DNA of 64,000 bases from Phorcus lineatus (lineage: Eukaryota > Mollusca > Gastropoda > Trochida > Trochidae): positions 3,152,764-3,216,763 of the forward strand of contig OV121094.1 in NCBI GenBank assembly GCA_921293015.1. The letters run 5' to 3'. The notes beneath the pieces were generated by a model. That model was not told where the DNA came from. It was given only the letters and a program-made list of their open reading frames with translations, and searched no databases. Position numbers and translations under genes: made by a program. This document shows, piece by piece, positions 32,500-44,500 of the stretch (the stretch's first letter is position 1; each line of letters opens with the position of its first letter).

Positions 32500-33045
32500 A
32501 TGTATACAGCTGCATACCGAAAGTTTGTTCACCTGCCCCCTGAATCGTAGTGCAAATATCATGTAATTTGAGTTTGATTCAACGTCCGTAGATTAATTTA
32601 AGCAAGACTGATAATGGATCACCCAATGTCCATATGTGAAATAGTCATTCTTGAACTCATTTTGGCATCATCTGGTCACCCGTGCAAAAATTGGAATTTC
32701 GGCATATTGATAGAGACAAAAGGGGTCACATTTTCGAAATTTCCATTTCCATATAATGCTCCATTACGACTCTCTGAGATTCAAACCAACATTATCGCAA
32801 AGACTTTGTGCTAAGAAATAAACGTGACTAATTTTTAAAGAAGCTTAAGTCGATAAGTAATAAACGATTTTATGGGGAAAAATAATTACTGGTCATTGTG
32901 TGGGTACGAAGAATGAATCTGCATATCTGTATTGAAAATTCAATTACATACGTTTCTTTTTCGCAACGCTACGATACCTCAAAAGCATCTCAAATTACAT
33001 ATTTGCACTGGTATGTTCAGGTATGTGAACAAACTTTTGGCATGC
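32500..33045. other. Unique sequence beyond the array
   Basis: No recognised exon. The plus frames at 32614-32814 and 32932-33129 carry no domain. Confidence 0.4.
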
Positions 33046-33049
33046 AGCT

Positions 33050-33195
33050 GTAAGGGTAGATATAACTTACGAAATGTTAGTCCTCCCGTCATACCGATCA
33101 CAATAAAATCCGACATAGGGATGGATTAAGGTGACATAAATGATAAACCTGAAGTGTCACTTCTCCCGTCATAGTGGTCACATTAACAACAATTA
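33050..33195 (-). repeat. Two decayed outlying copies of the SAM-B leader exon
   Basis: At 33115-33060 the minus strand reads ATGTCGGATTTTATTGTGAT, then GGTATGACGGGAGGACTAAC and ATTTC/GTAAGTTA. It keeps the ATGACG form of the real exon and has a consensus donor where the array has GTCAGTTA. At 33190-33150 another reading gives NVTTMTGEVTLQ. These look like older exon duplicates from which the array unit may derive. Confidence 0.5.
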
Positions 33196-33199
33196 TCAA

Positions 33200-34805
33200 T
33201 TAATAAAGTTATGTTAAAAGTAGACCTTGAAATCAGAGATACAGTTTACAGACATTAAAGTCACAGCAGATTTTTTTGTTATATTTATCATTTTATATTT
33301 GTGGCACACAATGACAGTTAGATAACTGCGATCTTTCTTACCTAAAGAATTAGGTGAACTTCAATGTATCTTCAAGCCTTCTTCAGTTTAGGGTTTTACC
33401 AAGTAAACGTGAAGCCCAGTCTTATATTTTCCTGAAGAATATCTATTCTAAATAGTACACACGTCATATACGATATATAGACGCGGACAGCGTAATTTAT
33501 ATGCAAATCAGTTCAGTTGGATCTAAATTTAGAACAGGAAGTGATATTCAAACATCTTTTATTGAAAGGACCTTTTTAAAGAGATCCATATATCACATAA
33601 TGAAAGGCGTTAGAAATTATTGATCAAAGGGAGTAAAAGGCTGCAATTTGTGAGAACATGTAAAGGTATTATTCAATAATGTAAAATGCATTCACAATTT
33701 ACGATGTTTTATATTCACCGACTCATTCATATCAATCATCAGTTTTATGAAAGTGAATTTTGTATTGCCTAAGGGGCACAGAAACAGTTGTCGGAGTACA
33801 ATATGTCGAACTTTATAAATGGTGTTGTATTATCGAGAAGTGGTGGTTGTTTAAAACAATCGGAATATCAAGGCTTATCAGTTCAGTATGGTGAGAATAA
33901 TCGGGTAAAGTCGTGATCTGTGATCGAATACCGGACAGTGGCGCAAAAATGTCTTAAAAAATGACTCAAAAATAATTTTGGAAACTTATTTACGTCAGAC
34001 ACAAAGACAGGTATTCTTTTACAGTGTCAAGCAGGTCATTTAACTAATATACATGTTCATCTGACACACACATTTAAAGGGCAGTTTTTCGATTATCATC
34101 GAAACAAAGGAAAAAGGAATCATTTTGGCATTTTAACTATAAGAATGCAAGATTGATGAGGCTATTGTAACTGAACTCAGGTCATAAGGTATCGGGGCCT
34201 TACTAAAGTCACAAGAAAACTCATCAAAAGCATACTCGATCTGTGTCACTTTAAATTAGACGCAATGCCTAAACATTTCGGAACCTACAGGCATATCAGC
34301 GTGGAAGAGTCGCAATAATTCACGAGGGACAGGTAAACCATATCCACATCCCATTATTCTGCACCCAAGTCAAAATTGATAAAAACAATAACGGTTCTTT
34401 TGAAAAATATCCGCGTGATTGCGAGATGCAAATTACCTCTGTAATTTTATTCATCCGCGGAAAATTTATTCCTAGCATTTCAGAACATGTTTATGGATAC
34501 TCGATTAATCAAAACTGTCTAATATGAATAAAATAGTAAAAAAAAAAATAAAAAAAAGTTTACTTTCATGTTATTCCTTACGTAATAAATAACAATAGCA
34601 TGACAATAACAATTGTTTAAAGGAGAATGTTCTTACCTGGAGAATAAGGTTTATCCGTATATATTCATGAAGAGGATTTCAATGTAAATTATCCTATAAT
34701 AAAACTTCTTCCATAGATGATATTTAATGCTTAGAAAATTCAATGCTCCCTCCTGTTTCCTGCATACACTCATGCTATATTGCGCTACCCGTATTTCATA
34801 TGTAA
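33200..34805. other. No recognised feature
   Basis: AT-rich sequence upstream of SAM-B with no supported exon, repeat or element end. Confidence 0.5.
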
Positions 34806-34810
34806 ATTAA

Positions 34811-34840
34811 TTCACGTGGGTCTATAAATAGGCAGTTAGA
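34811..34840 (+). promoter_or_regulatory. TATA promoter-like unit (SAM-B side)
   Basis: TTCACGTGGGTCTATAAATA at 34811-34830 matches 16521-16540 upstream of SAM-A, in the same orientation relative to the gene. Confidence 0.45.
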
Positions 34841-35044
34841 GTGACATGCGAAATATTGAAATGAGGTGTGGCGATTTAGGGATTAATGTAGCTTTCAAGA
34901 GTATTTCAGTTATATCACGTTGACAGTATTGTTACAAGGAGAAATACCACAACACCATATGAATTGCAGTGAAATCTGCAAGCATGGGCTGGAACCAGTG
35001 ATCAAATCTCAACTCTCTACTGCAGATAAAGTTGTCAAGGCCCT

Positions 35045-35098
35045 GCGGGATTCGAACCACATACCTCTACATGCTTGAGATTCGAGGCTGAACGCATT
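35045..35098 (-). ncRNA. tRNA-Leu-like 3' half (SINE or tRNA remnant)
   Basis: On the minus strand TGCGTTCAG resembles a leucine-tRNA anticodon arm. A variable-arm-like stretch and a perfect B box with T-loop (TGGTTCGAATCCCGC) follow. I find no A box or acceptor 5' strand upstream, so this is a fragment or a tRNA-derived SINE piece rather than a working tRNA gene. Confidence 0.35.
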
Positions 35099-35099
35099 G

Positions 35100-36200
35100 T
35101 TTCTTATATTATTTCGATTTTTTTAATGAAATCGTTGATGAAATCTATATTCCATTATGTCACAAAATCAATTACTGTTGGATCTGTATTACTTCATTTG
35201 ATTGCGGGTCTTTTTAATTTGCCAGTGTACATCGATTATATTTGATATTAATTTAACAAAAGATTTATTATTAGATGTGTTTTGTGTAAACATGTTTATG
35301 GTTATAACTTTTCACGAATTAAAAATATCATTCAACGAATAACAAAAACACATAAAAAGGGTAAACGTTATTCAATTCATTCCATTAACAGATTAGCGAA
35401 CATGTGAACGCAAGGTAGATGTCGACAGTAACTCGAGCAAATGGAGCGAAGTTGCCAGTTGGCTTAGCTAAACATAACAAGCACAATCATTTGCCGCCCT
35501 CGTCTATAATATGTATAAAATGTATATGTTGACTGACTAGTCGATTCTTTATATATGCTTTTTTATATTTTGCTTTTATAATGATATGCATTTATTTTTA
35601 TGTATGCGTATGCATGCGCGTGTGTATGTAGGTGGATGTGCGTGTGTGTCTGTGTGCGTGTGTGTAGAGGTTAAAATATTAATGTTTGAATCATGCTCGT
35701 GCCTAATTAACCTATAAGGCTGCATGTCCCGATTTTAAAAATGTATTTAAAATGCTTTTATAACAACATGTGACACATTCGGTTATTAATATATGTTATT
35801 GTCCATGATGCTCAAGAAAATATGTATCATATTGAAAATGCCAAAGGCTTTAATATAAGCTTAGAATAAAAAAGAAACATCTGTCTTAAAATTGACGGTA
35901 AAGTTTCCTGAATTAAGTTATTTCAAAATTAGCAACTAATTACTAGCAGCTGCATAACACACGATTATTCTAAAGCAAACAATTAAGATTAAACGATTTA
36001 GAAAGCATAAAGTATTGATTGAAGATTTTTTGTTTGTGTAAGTTTTTCAGTGAAGTTGTCATCATTTTACTGATTTTGGCATAGTGTAAAGTTACTGCAT
36101 TTAGTATATATTACAAATGTATATTACAAATGTATAGTAACTCAATGTAAATTCAATTTCTGATGGTTTGATATCTGTCAAGATCGGATACTACTACCGC
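35100..36200. other. No gene; GT-rich microsatellite at 35600-35665
   Basis: A purine-pyrimidine alternating TG/CG stretch at 35600-35665 is the only structure seen. Confidence 0.5.
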
Positions 36201-36206
36201 CTAAAG

Positions 36207-36345
36207 CTTCAGTTCAAGTTCAAAGTCGTATGATTCCGCGGGAATGAGCGTTAAAATAGATTGGGCAATCCCAACAGTATAAATAATACTATCAGTGTCA
36301 GTCTGTATAATGTGCAGTGTTCGCTTGTAATAACACACACACACA
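36207..36345 (+). promoter_or_regulatory. Duplicated TATA/Inr block (SAM-B side)
   Basis: TTCCGCGGGAATGAGCGTTA, TTGGGCAATCCC, CAGTATAAATA and TATCAGTGTCAGTC are in the same order as at 17650-17825. A downstream CAGTGTTCGCTTGTAATAAC matches CAGTGTTCACTTTTATAACA on the SAM-A side. Conservation between paralogous flanks argues for function or for a recent segmental duplication. Confidence 0.45.
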
Positions 36346-36839
36346 CAGAAACATTCGTGCTAAATCATCGCAGGTTATAGAAGGCTATTTGTTGACTTTA
36401 AGTTTTTAACGACACAACATGAGCATCGACTGCATGTAATTGTGCATTCCTGTTCCTTATCACTAAGTGTATATTTCGTCACGTCGAGTTTACCAATTGA
36501 TACATTCAAAGAGGAATTTGCACGTTATTGACAGATTTTATTTTCAATATTTTCCCCCATGAACATTAGCATATGGCAAATGAGGGTCAAAACATCTCAT
36601 TACTAACTCGATGATCAAGCAAGAACCACCGGTGACCATTATTGTGTGAACAATTGATGTACAACATTGTCTTGCATTTGGAACCATGAATTTTCGTATT
36701 CTTATGATCATTTTATTTTTCTTAAAACACGTGATGCTATCACTTTATGTTCACGTTTTCTGCATTACATTGGATACTCGTACCTAACGTGTTGAGTTTA
36801 GGCGAACGCTCAATGTTAAAAGAAGGAAACCTCAAACAT

Positions 36840-37380
36840 CAGTAAATGGGTCAGATGTTGTATCTTAAGCGTTCTCGGTGGCGGAAAAGTTCAGTAGTTA
36901 GCCCGAATACCGCTACGAATGCCGCAATGAGATCACCAGCTCATTCTGCAGTAGAGAACTGTTCTACACCAAGGTTTCTGTGTAATGTTACACTGACTTC
37001 CAGCTCAGGACCACCAACTGTTCACTTCTTCCAACCAATGTTTGAAGTTTTACTGCAATACTAGCTTTGCTGGTGATTTCTCTAATATATCACTATCAGT
37101 CGTGATAGAGGTGCAATAATTTTTAAAATCATCCAACTCATCGCAATAATCTAAAGATTGAAAAATAGCACGATTTAATTTCTCCTGCAAGGAAAAGCTC
37201 GCGGCAGTCTCTAGGCTTCCTGCAGGCCTTGTGCTTAAAGCCAATAGTCTTCGTCTGAGTGCAGTTCCCTCTCTGGGAATAAGCTGCAACCTTTATACGA
37301 AAAAAAGGACTAACACAGTTTGCAGTGGGCTTCAGCTTCAGCACAGAAACCGATTAGGAAATTCTGCAAGGCTTATACAA
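36840..37380 (-). other. Unrecognised coding-like segment
   Basis: A 79-codon minus frame (37289-37050) reads REGTALRRRLLALS and EKLNRAIFQSLDYCDELDDF, with helical, charged character unlike the surrounding AT-rich DNA. GC content is locally raised. I cannot name a family, and no clear splice sites frame it; it may be an old transposon or retrocopy. Confidence 0.25.
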
Positions 37381-37386
37381 ACATTA

Positions 37387-37600
37387 GAATGACATTAACG
37401 TTGGGATGATATTGATATTGGGAATTATAATAACATTGGGATGATGAAAGTAACATTTGGATGGTGACAATAACATTTGGATGATGACAATAACATTGGG
37501 ATGATGACAATAACATTTGGATGATCACAATAACATTGGGATGTCATTGACGTAGGGATGAGGACATTATTATTGAGATGATGACATTAGCATTTGGGGG
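37387..37600 (+). repeat. ~20-bp minisatellite
   Basis: About ten imperfect copies of GATGATGACAATAACATTTG in tandem, with edge copies more diverged. Confidence 0.8.
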
Positions 37601-38094
37601 ACGTTAACATTATGCCTTGATGGGGAAGTCGGCTTTCATAAGACTACTATACACATCTTGGAGTGCAGACTATCAATGTGTTTGAGACCAATTTGTATTG
37701 AACATATTTTTTCAAAATTTGCTGCAAACCATTGTTCAAACTAATTTCAAACATACTTTATTTGTGTTCACGGTTATGACGAGTTTAAAGGTTATGAAAT
37801 CATGTTCAAGTATTCAGAAAGAAAATAAACAAAAATATACATTATGGTTATTTATTGCATTTAAGAAGCAAAGGCATAGTACAAAATAAAATTTCACATT
37901 TAGCCAAAAGGAGAGCTTAATAACATGCAATATACTAATTTGACATGATTTTAAAAAGTTAAAAGTTCATAGTAACCATGGCAACAAAGTTTTCGTGGGC
38001 ATATAGTTTGGAATAAGAATCGATGTCTCGGAGAATTCAAATAACCAAATCCAAAACTAGGGTATATGATATGAAGCTTTTGAAATAGATCTTA

Positions 38095-38260
38095 CCGTAG
38101 ATCAGAATAAAAAAGACAATTAACTAAGAAGTGAATCACATCTTCGACAACCTGACGACTACAGTTATAGAAAATCCTATCTCTAAGTGGGTCATAGGGG
38201 GAGAAAATCTGCGACGTACTATTTCTAATTAGAGTGTACAACAGCGTAGTTTACCTAGAA
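38095..38260 (-). pseudogene. LINE C-terminal fragment
   Basis: The minus reading DPLRDRIFYNCSRQVVEDVI continues HFLVNCLFYSDLR, co-linear with the VEDVIHFLFVCPFYDLMR ending of the LINE at 2.0 kb. It lies just downstream of the caspase stop codon. Confidence 0.55.
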
Positions 38261-38547
38261 CATTCTGGTGTCATCTGAGTAATACAGTTACATATGATTC
38301 TGGTAAAATAATGTTCTTAGATGTAAGTCTCTATGTGCATGATTATTACCGTTATGATGTTTTCGGTCATACTTCGATGTTCATGTGAGAATTCCTGGTC
38401 ATCTAGAAGCTGTTCATGCTGGACTGATGAATTAAGTTCACAACTAGATATATGTAGGAGATGTAGCGATTATAAAATGAGTGACATATCATTATCCAGT
38501 CGGTTTGCTAGACGCCGTGGCCAACCCGAGATAACAGAATAGAAACA

Positions 38548-41500
38548 TTACAGGTCTAAAATCTCGCCACATGTGACTGATTTGAAATATAGAGGCTTAG
38601 CTAAGCTATCCACGCTTTCAGCACTCTGTATTCTGTAGCTTCCGTCTTCCTGTTGAGCTCTGTGTTTTCTCACTCTCCCCTTGACCTTTGTCATCATCGT
38701 CAGCAGATCCTCTCTGTAATGAAATATATATGTGTGTCGAAATTGTAACTGAAATATATCATTGTTTCATAGGTGTTGATTTTAGTATTCCAGCTATTGG
38801 CCTATTGTTATCATTGTTAAAACGAACCTTTTTGACACCAAACATCCAGCATTATTACACAAGACTACCACCAGATTAAGTATCTATCACAAGAACAGTT
38901 TTTATCAACTAATATATGGGCATTGTTTGAAAGTTTGCATGGAATTTATGTCTGCGTTATGTAGAGTTAATTTAAAAGCGTTGTTTAGTGTACAGAAAGA
39001 ACTGTGAAGTGTTTACCGAAAACATGTTGAAGAGAATTTTGTCTGCTATTGTTTTTAGTAACACTTTTAACTAATGAAAACTGTGCACTTATTTGAACTT
39101 ACACCATACACGTACACATGAATGTGTGTATGTGTGCGTTTGTGTGCGTGTGTGTGTTTTGCGTATGCTTGTGTGCGTGTGTGTGTTTGTGAGCGCGTGT
39201 GTGTGTCTTGGTGCCTGTTTGTGTGTTTTTGCGTGTGTGTGCGTTTGGGCTATTGCCATAAGTTTGATGGGAGTGATTTAACATATTCATTCTTAGGCTT
39301 ACGTTTCAGCAAACTCTTCGAAGACGTCAACAAGCTCCTGAATATACCAGGATCCGTGTTCCACGTTCCTGTTTGACCGAGTCCCAAAGAGAGTAGAGTA
39401 TCCGATGTAGAAGTCTCCATCTGGTGTTACGGGTTTCTCCTCCTCCACACCTCCAGCAGCTCCCTCACTGCCATCACTCGCCACATCGCTGGCTGCACAC
39501 GGAAAGTCAATATAATATTACAACTTACATGAGATTTTATTTTACATTTGCAAGGGTTTTTACTGATTCCCTCTGTGGTAACCGTATCTTGAAGGAAAAG
39601 GTGCTTACTTTTGAATCGAGAGCAACCTTTTTCAAAATTATTGACTTAACGTCATTTCTGAAAACACGAAGTAAGAAATGACAAGGAATTGGGTGTTTCT
39701 CCCGTGAACATGATTAGCCCTAAATGTATCCTCGCTGACATAATATGCGCTGAAGTTATCTCTTCGACTGACTTCCGTTTTGGTTATGTATTTGTAAGAG
39801 GAACTCTAAGCATACCTGCGTGTGTATGTTTTGCAGAAGAAAAGAACAAATCTTGTGTTAAATTTCTTGCAAGGTGTGTATTATCATAAAACACAGCGGT
39901 AAATTACTATTTCAATAAAGAATTATAAAATACTTATAGTGTTTAGTTTACCAATATTTTGCTTCAATGTCAATACAATCCATATTGCTCATCTTCTCTT
40001 TTTATATGATTGAAAACCAGATAGTGTTGGTTAACATAAGTAACTCAAAGAACATTATCTATTTTGGAAATTCAGTGCATTTTACGTTTATGATAAAGAT
40101 GACCTCTGCATGATTAGATGATAAAAACTGGTGTTCTTTGAGAGACGTAAGCATTGAAAATCAAGATTATATTTATCAAAGTGATCCTTTACGATCCCAT
40201 CCCTCCCACCTTTAGTTTGCTATTTACCTGTCTGAATACTCTTCCCTCGGCACGACTGGAAGAAGAACAGCTTGGGCTTGTTTCGAAGAGAAGGACAAAC
40301 GTCAGGTTTGAAAAATGAGGTAATTTTGTTAATCCTGAGAGACATGTTGTCCGAGCCTTTCACAGCTCCCTCCTTCCCGTGGGAGAGGATGAAGACGACC
40401 ACACAGTCATACTTGGCGTGATCCATCTTTGAAAGCTTCTTGATCTCTTCCTCCATTACAACAGATTTCTTGTCTTTTAACGGTTCCACCACCACCGTAA
40501 AGTTCAGTTTCTGAAATACTCTTTTGAGCTTGTCTGAAATTAAATGGTTTAACACGGTAAGATGTCATGTTCAAGTGTTCCTCGTCTACATCACATTGCA
40601 ACTGTATCATGTAACTTTTGAAACCGTAGGTAAACTTGTGTGGCGTGGTGAGGTTTTCATTATCAGCCTCGCCGATTTAAGATCGTTCACTACAAGACTT
40701 TGTCATAACAGTGTGACGAAATGAAGTGAGTGTCATGTAATTCTGCAGTGACAAAATACGCAATGCTAAACTTACCTCGGTCTATATCCGTTCCCAATCG
40801 ACTCGGTACCCCATCGTCGAAGTTCTTATTGTTGAAGATGTAACAAAGCCCTACAACATATTGTCAGGTGATTCAAATCTATAAATGCAAACACTGTGTT
40901 CTACGGGAGATATCGCTTGTGAAATATCAAGCAAGATCCCCGAGAAGATATCGTTTTGACTGTATACTTTAAACAATGGCCTGCACAAAAGTGTCATGAC
41001 ATCACAAAGCTTAAATATCAAGTAAAAATGAGGAATGAGTGTGGATGATAAAAAGAATATCATCGTAGTGTCCTCTGATGTAATGTTTTTTAACACTCGC
41101 ATCTCAGTAGCAACTGTAATATTGGTTTGATTTAAAGCCTCAAGTATTTTAAAGCTTATGTATATTTGCAGGCAGTTTTTTAAAAAGAAAAGAAACGAAA
41201 AATGCTTTCTCATAGCATAGATTTATCTGCTGTTAAGTCATCGACAGAAATGAAATAATGAAAAATATTTCATATGGATGATGTCGCAAGTACTAAAACC
41301 CTTAGATTTGGCTTTGATTTATTCAGATGTCACAACTTACATACATCTTCAAAAAAGCGTATTCCATTTTCAATGGGCATGATATAGTAGATAAATTCTA
41401 GATGTACTGCTGGATCCAGTAAAATCTAGTGTACTGGCGTTTGGGCATTTCATGATACTTATTAAGAACTTCCCCGTTGCCAATTATGAATTCAAAACAT

Positions 41501-44500
41501 GCGAATAGTTAATTTGTTGGCATATGCGTCTACACTGATATTCGACAGAATGTTTTGAGCCGTTCTGAATTTGAACAAATTGGCTAACTAACATCAATTA
41601 ATGGTCTTATGGGTTCGTTTTTAGCTGTTGCTAGAACATGCCATTGCCATTTGCCATTTTTTATAAACAGAATAACATGTCATATTCACATAATATTATT
41701 TACCTCTCGGGTTTGCGTCCATTTTGTAGGGAACACCTTTTGAAACGTTTGCTTGACCTAAAAATAAATTGCATACAACATTATATCGCACTACATAAGC
41801 AAGTCTAGCACACGATTTTCAATTCCCTGCTTTTTTCTATCATTTCTCATCTTATTTGTTATCCATAAATAGCCAATGAAATAGCATGAATAGCGTTAAA
41901 TTGCCACTGAACGGATAGAGCGATTATCTCCCACGGGCACAACTTCCCACGCATGGCCTATAGCTACGCCACCCCTAATGACTTGCTAAGCTAGCCTTGC
42001 TGCAGTCCCTCAACTTTTCTTTACTTGTCGTCTTGGCTGGTAGCAAGGTTAACATTAGCTAGTAAGCAACCTGGTTCCCGGGCCTCGTTTTGCTTGCGCT
42101 GCAATTGAGGTCTAGGCGGCAATGACTGCATGGCTACCCCGACTGGAGTAAAACAAGATGGCGAACGAGGTAGGTTTATTACTGAAATGACTTTGTTTTG
42201 ATATTTCCAGGGGACGTCATTAGACGTCAAAGTTTGCCCTGAGCATATATCCGTATTTTATGTCGATCACCGGTCTCTATGATTGTTTAGAAGAAAGGGA
42301 TACTTTGATTTTGACTTGTGTACTTGGCGAAGCGAACTGCAAAATGTAAACAAACTCAGGCAGGGCCAGTGCGGTATTTAGAGGGGTGAAACATCGATGA
42401 CAGTCACATTTCCTCCTGATTATTGGTATTTTTCTTCACTTTACATCCTCTCGCAAAGGCATAACTTTTTACGGTCGGATTATTTTTCTCGACTCTGTTG
42501 AAAGATGGGGGTAAAATGAATGCTTCCTTTCAATCATTTCAGTCATGCTTCAATAGTTTTTCGATTAAGTAACCCTTAATCTGTCGAATGTCATGTAAAG
42601 AGTCTTTAAGTCAAAAAATTTAAAAGATAACTTCAGAGAGAAATGTTTGCAGATATAAGTCAACATGTTTGTGTTAATCTGTATGAAGGAGGTTCATATT
42701 ATCAATAAAGATGTATATTTTCTTCAACATTAGTAAAATCTACCAGCAACAGCGGCACAACCCGGATGGAAAATTCAAAAGAGTAGCTTCAAGCTCCTTG
42801 AATAACGACATTTCATTGGCTGACAGGTGAGCACAACCACTAACATCAAGCCGCGCCAGCCGTACGAGGGATTTTGTTTGAAATAGATCAGGGTAAATGG
42901 AATGAGCTCGAGCAACGGCGTCCTGTCTCAGAGTAAGACGTATAGGTGACACTCCACTCTTCTAAAAAGAGTGGCGCGTCAGCGTATGTATGTCTTATCC
43001 TGAGACAGGATGGAGCAACGGATTCAATGATTCTGATGAACCAGGATGGTAAATAACAAGATTTGATAAAAGCATTTGCAAAACTAGAAAAATACATCAA
43101 CAAATTAATATGTTTTACAAAAAACGTTTTGATAACATTAAAGTGATGTTATTTCGGAATAATGTGAAAATTGTATTCAACTTAGTTCTATCTTTATCAT
43201 AACACAAGACTTTTACAAATTATTCTCAACCTTTTAATATCCTCTTATATCTTGGCAGAAAGGTTTTTATTCGGTTCTTATTTTTGTAGTAAATGGAATG
43301 TGACATTCAAGACTTGTGAAACCTGCAATACATTTTCAAATTGGACATGTCTTATCGTTGACTATCCGACTGTTCACAAGCAAAGGTACAAGCCAAACGG
43401 AAAATATTTTATGAAGAGAGAATAAGTTTTCAATTTAGGCGAATTTAGTATATTTACAAAATGAAAATAACACTGAAGACTTCAAACCAGTGCACAAGGA
43501 TGAATACACAACATCACTAATAATGTTATTCATACTGTTATTGTGATAATGTGATTGTATTAAAAAATCTTTGAACTTGCATGGTAAAGTTAATTATAAC
43601 ATGTATGTTACTTCGTAAGAGAAAAAAACATCTAACTTATATACAAGTATTAAAATAATGTTAAAGGGGAACAACAACCCTAGCCTTTAAGACCTAATTG
43701 ACCAGCAGTTACGTAATTACCATAGCCGGAAAAGAGGTCACGTGACACGGACTGGGCGCCGGCCAAGCGGTCATTGTGACAGGGGAATCCCCTTTATGAC
43801 ATGCGATTCTTGATTGGCTTATTCATTTTCGTTCCTGATACGATGCCTGAATTCCAAATTCCAAATTGATTTTATTTTTTTACCACTTTAGAACTTTTAT
43901 TAACTTAATTTGGGTGTCTATGACATATTCTAAATCTTTTCCCCCATTCATTGCAAATAACTAAGGCATAGGCCCCACGTCGGCGACATAACACAATGGT
44001 GGAAGCAGACGTTAAACTTCAACCCAACAACACGATGCCTGCAGTCCAAAATGGCTAGCTTCTCTATTATCACATGTCGCTGTGAGAACACCTGCAATCG
44101 GTCGATGATTATAGAAAATAAGTAAATATAATGATTTGGGCATTTAACTCAGTTACGCCGAGACAGCTTCACGGCTCAACGCCTGGGCCACTGACCACAG
44201 ACGCTGCTCGCTGTAGCGAGACCAATTAGCTCAAAGAACCCGTCTTTTCGCGGGGGCCTTTGAGGGCCATAGTTGAACGGACACTGTCTAGCCTTGTGCC
44301 ATAAAGTCTTGATTGTTTTATAGTTTTGTGAAGATAGATGCAGGTGCAGGTTACAGGAATATAACATGTGATATTTCACCATTGAGTTGATATTTTGCGG
44401 TTTGTCCGATTTCAATTCATAAACATACTCAAAGAGAGGGAGTGAAATTGTTTTCATTGTCTCACCAAATAACATTGACAAATAAACTGCATTTGATATC

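Noticed and set aside
31646..32550. Plus-strand frames in the SAM-B array (GVDLTDEILVHPSYRSHFHPT type)
   Set aside because: Antisense readings of the leader-exon array; the minus strand carries the ATG, leader codons and splice-like sites homologous to a real exon.
35045..35098. Functional tRNA-Leu gene
   Set aside because: Only the anticodon arm to T arm is legible; no A box, D arm or pairing acceptor stem was found.
39093..39376. Cys/Val-rich plus frames resembling small secreted peptides
   Set aside because: They are translations of the GTGTGC microsatellite in a caspase intron.
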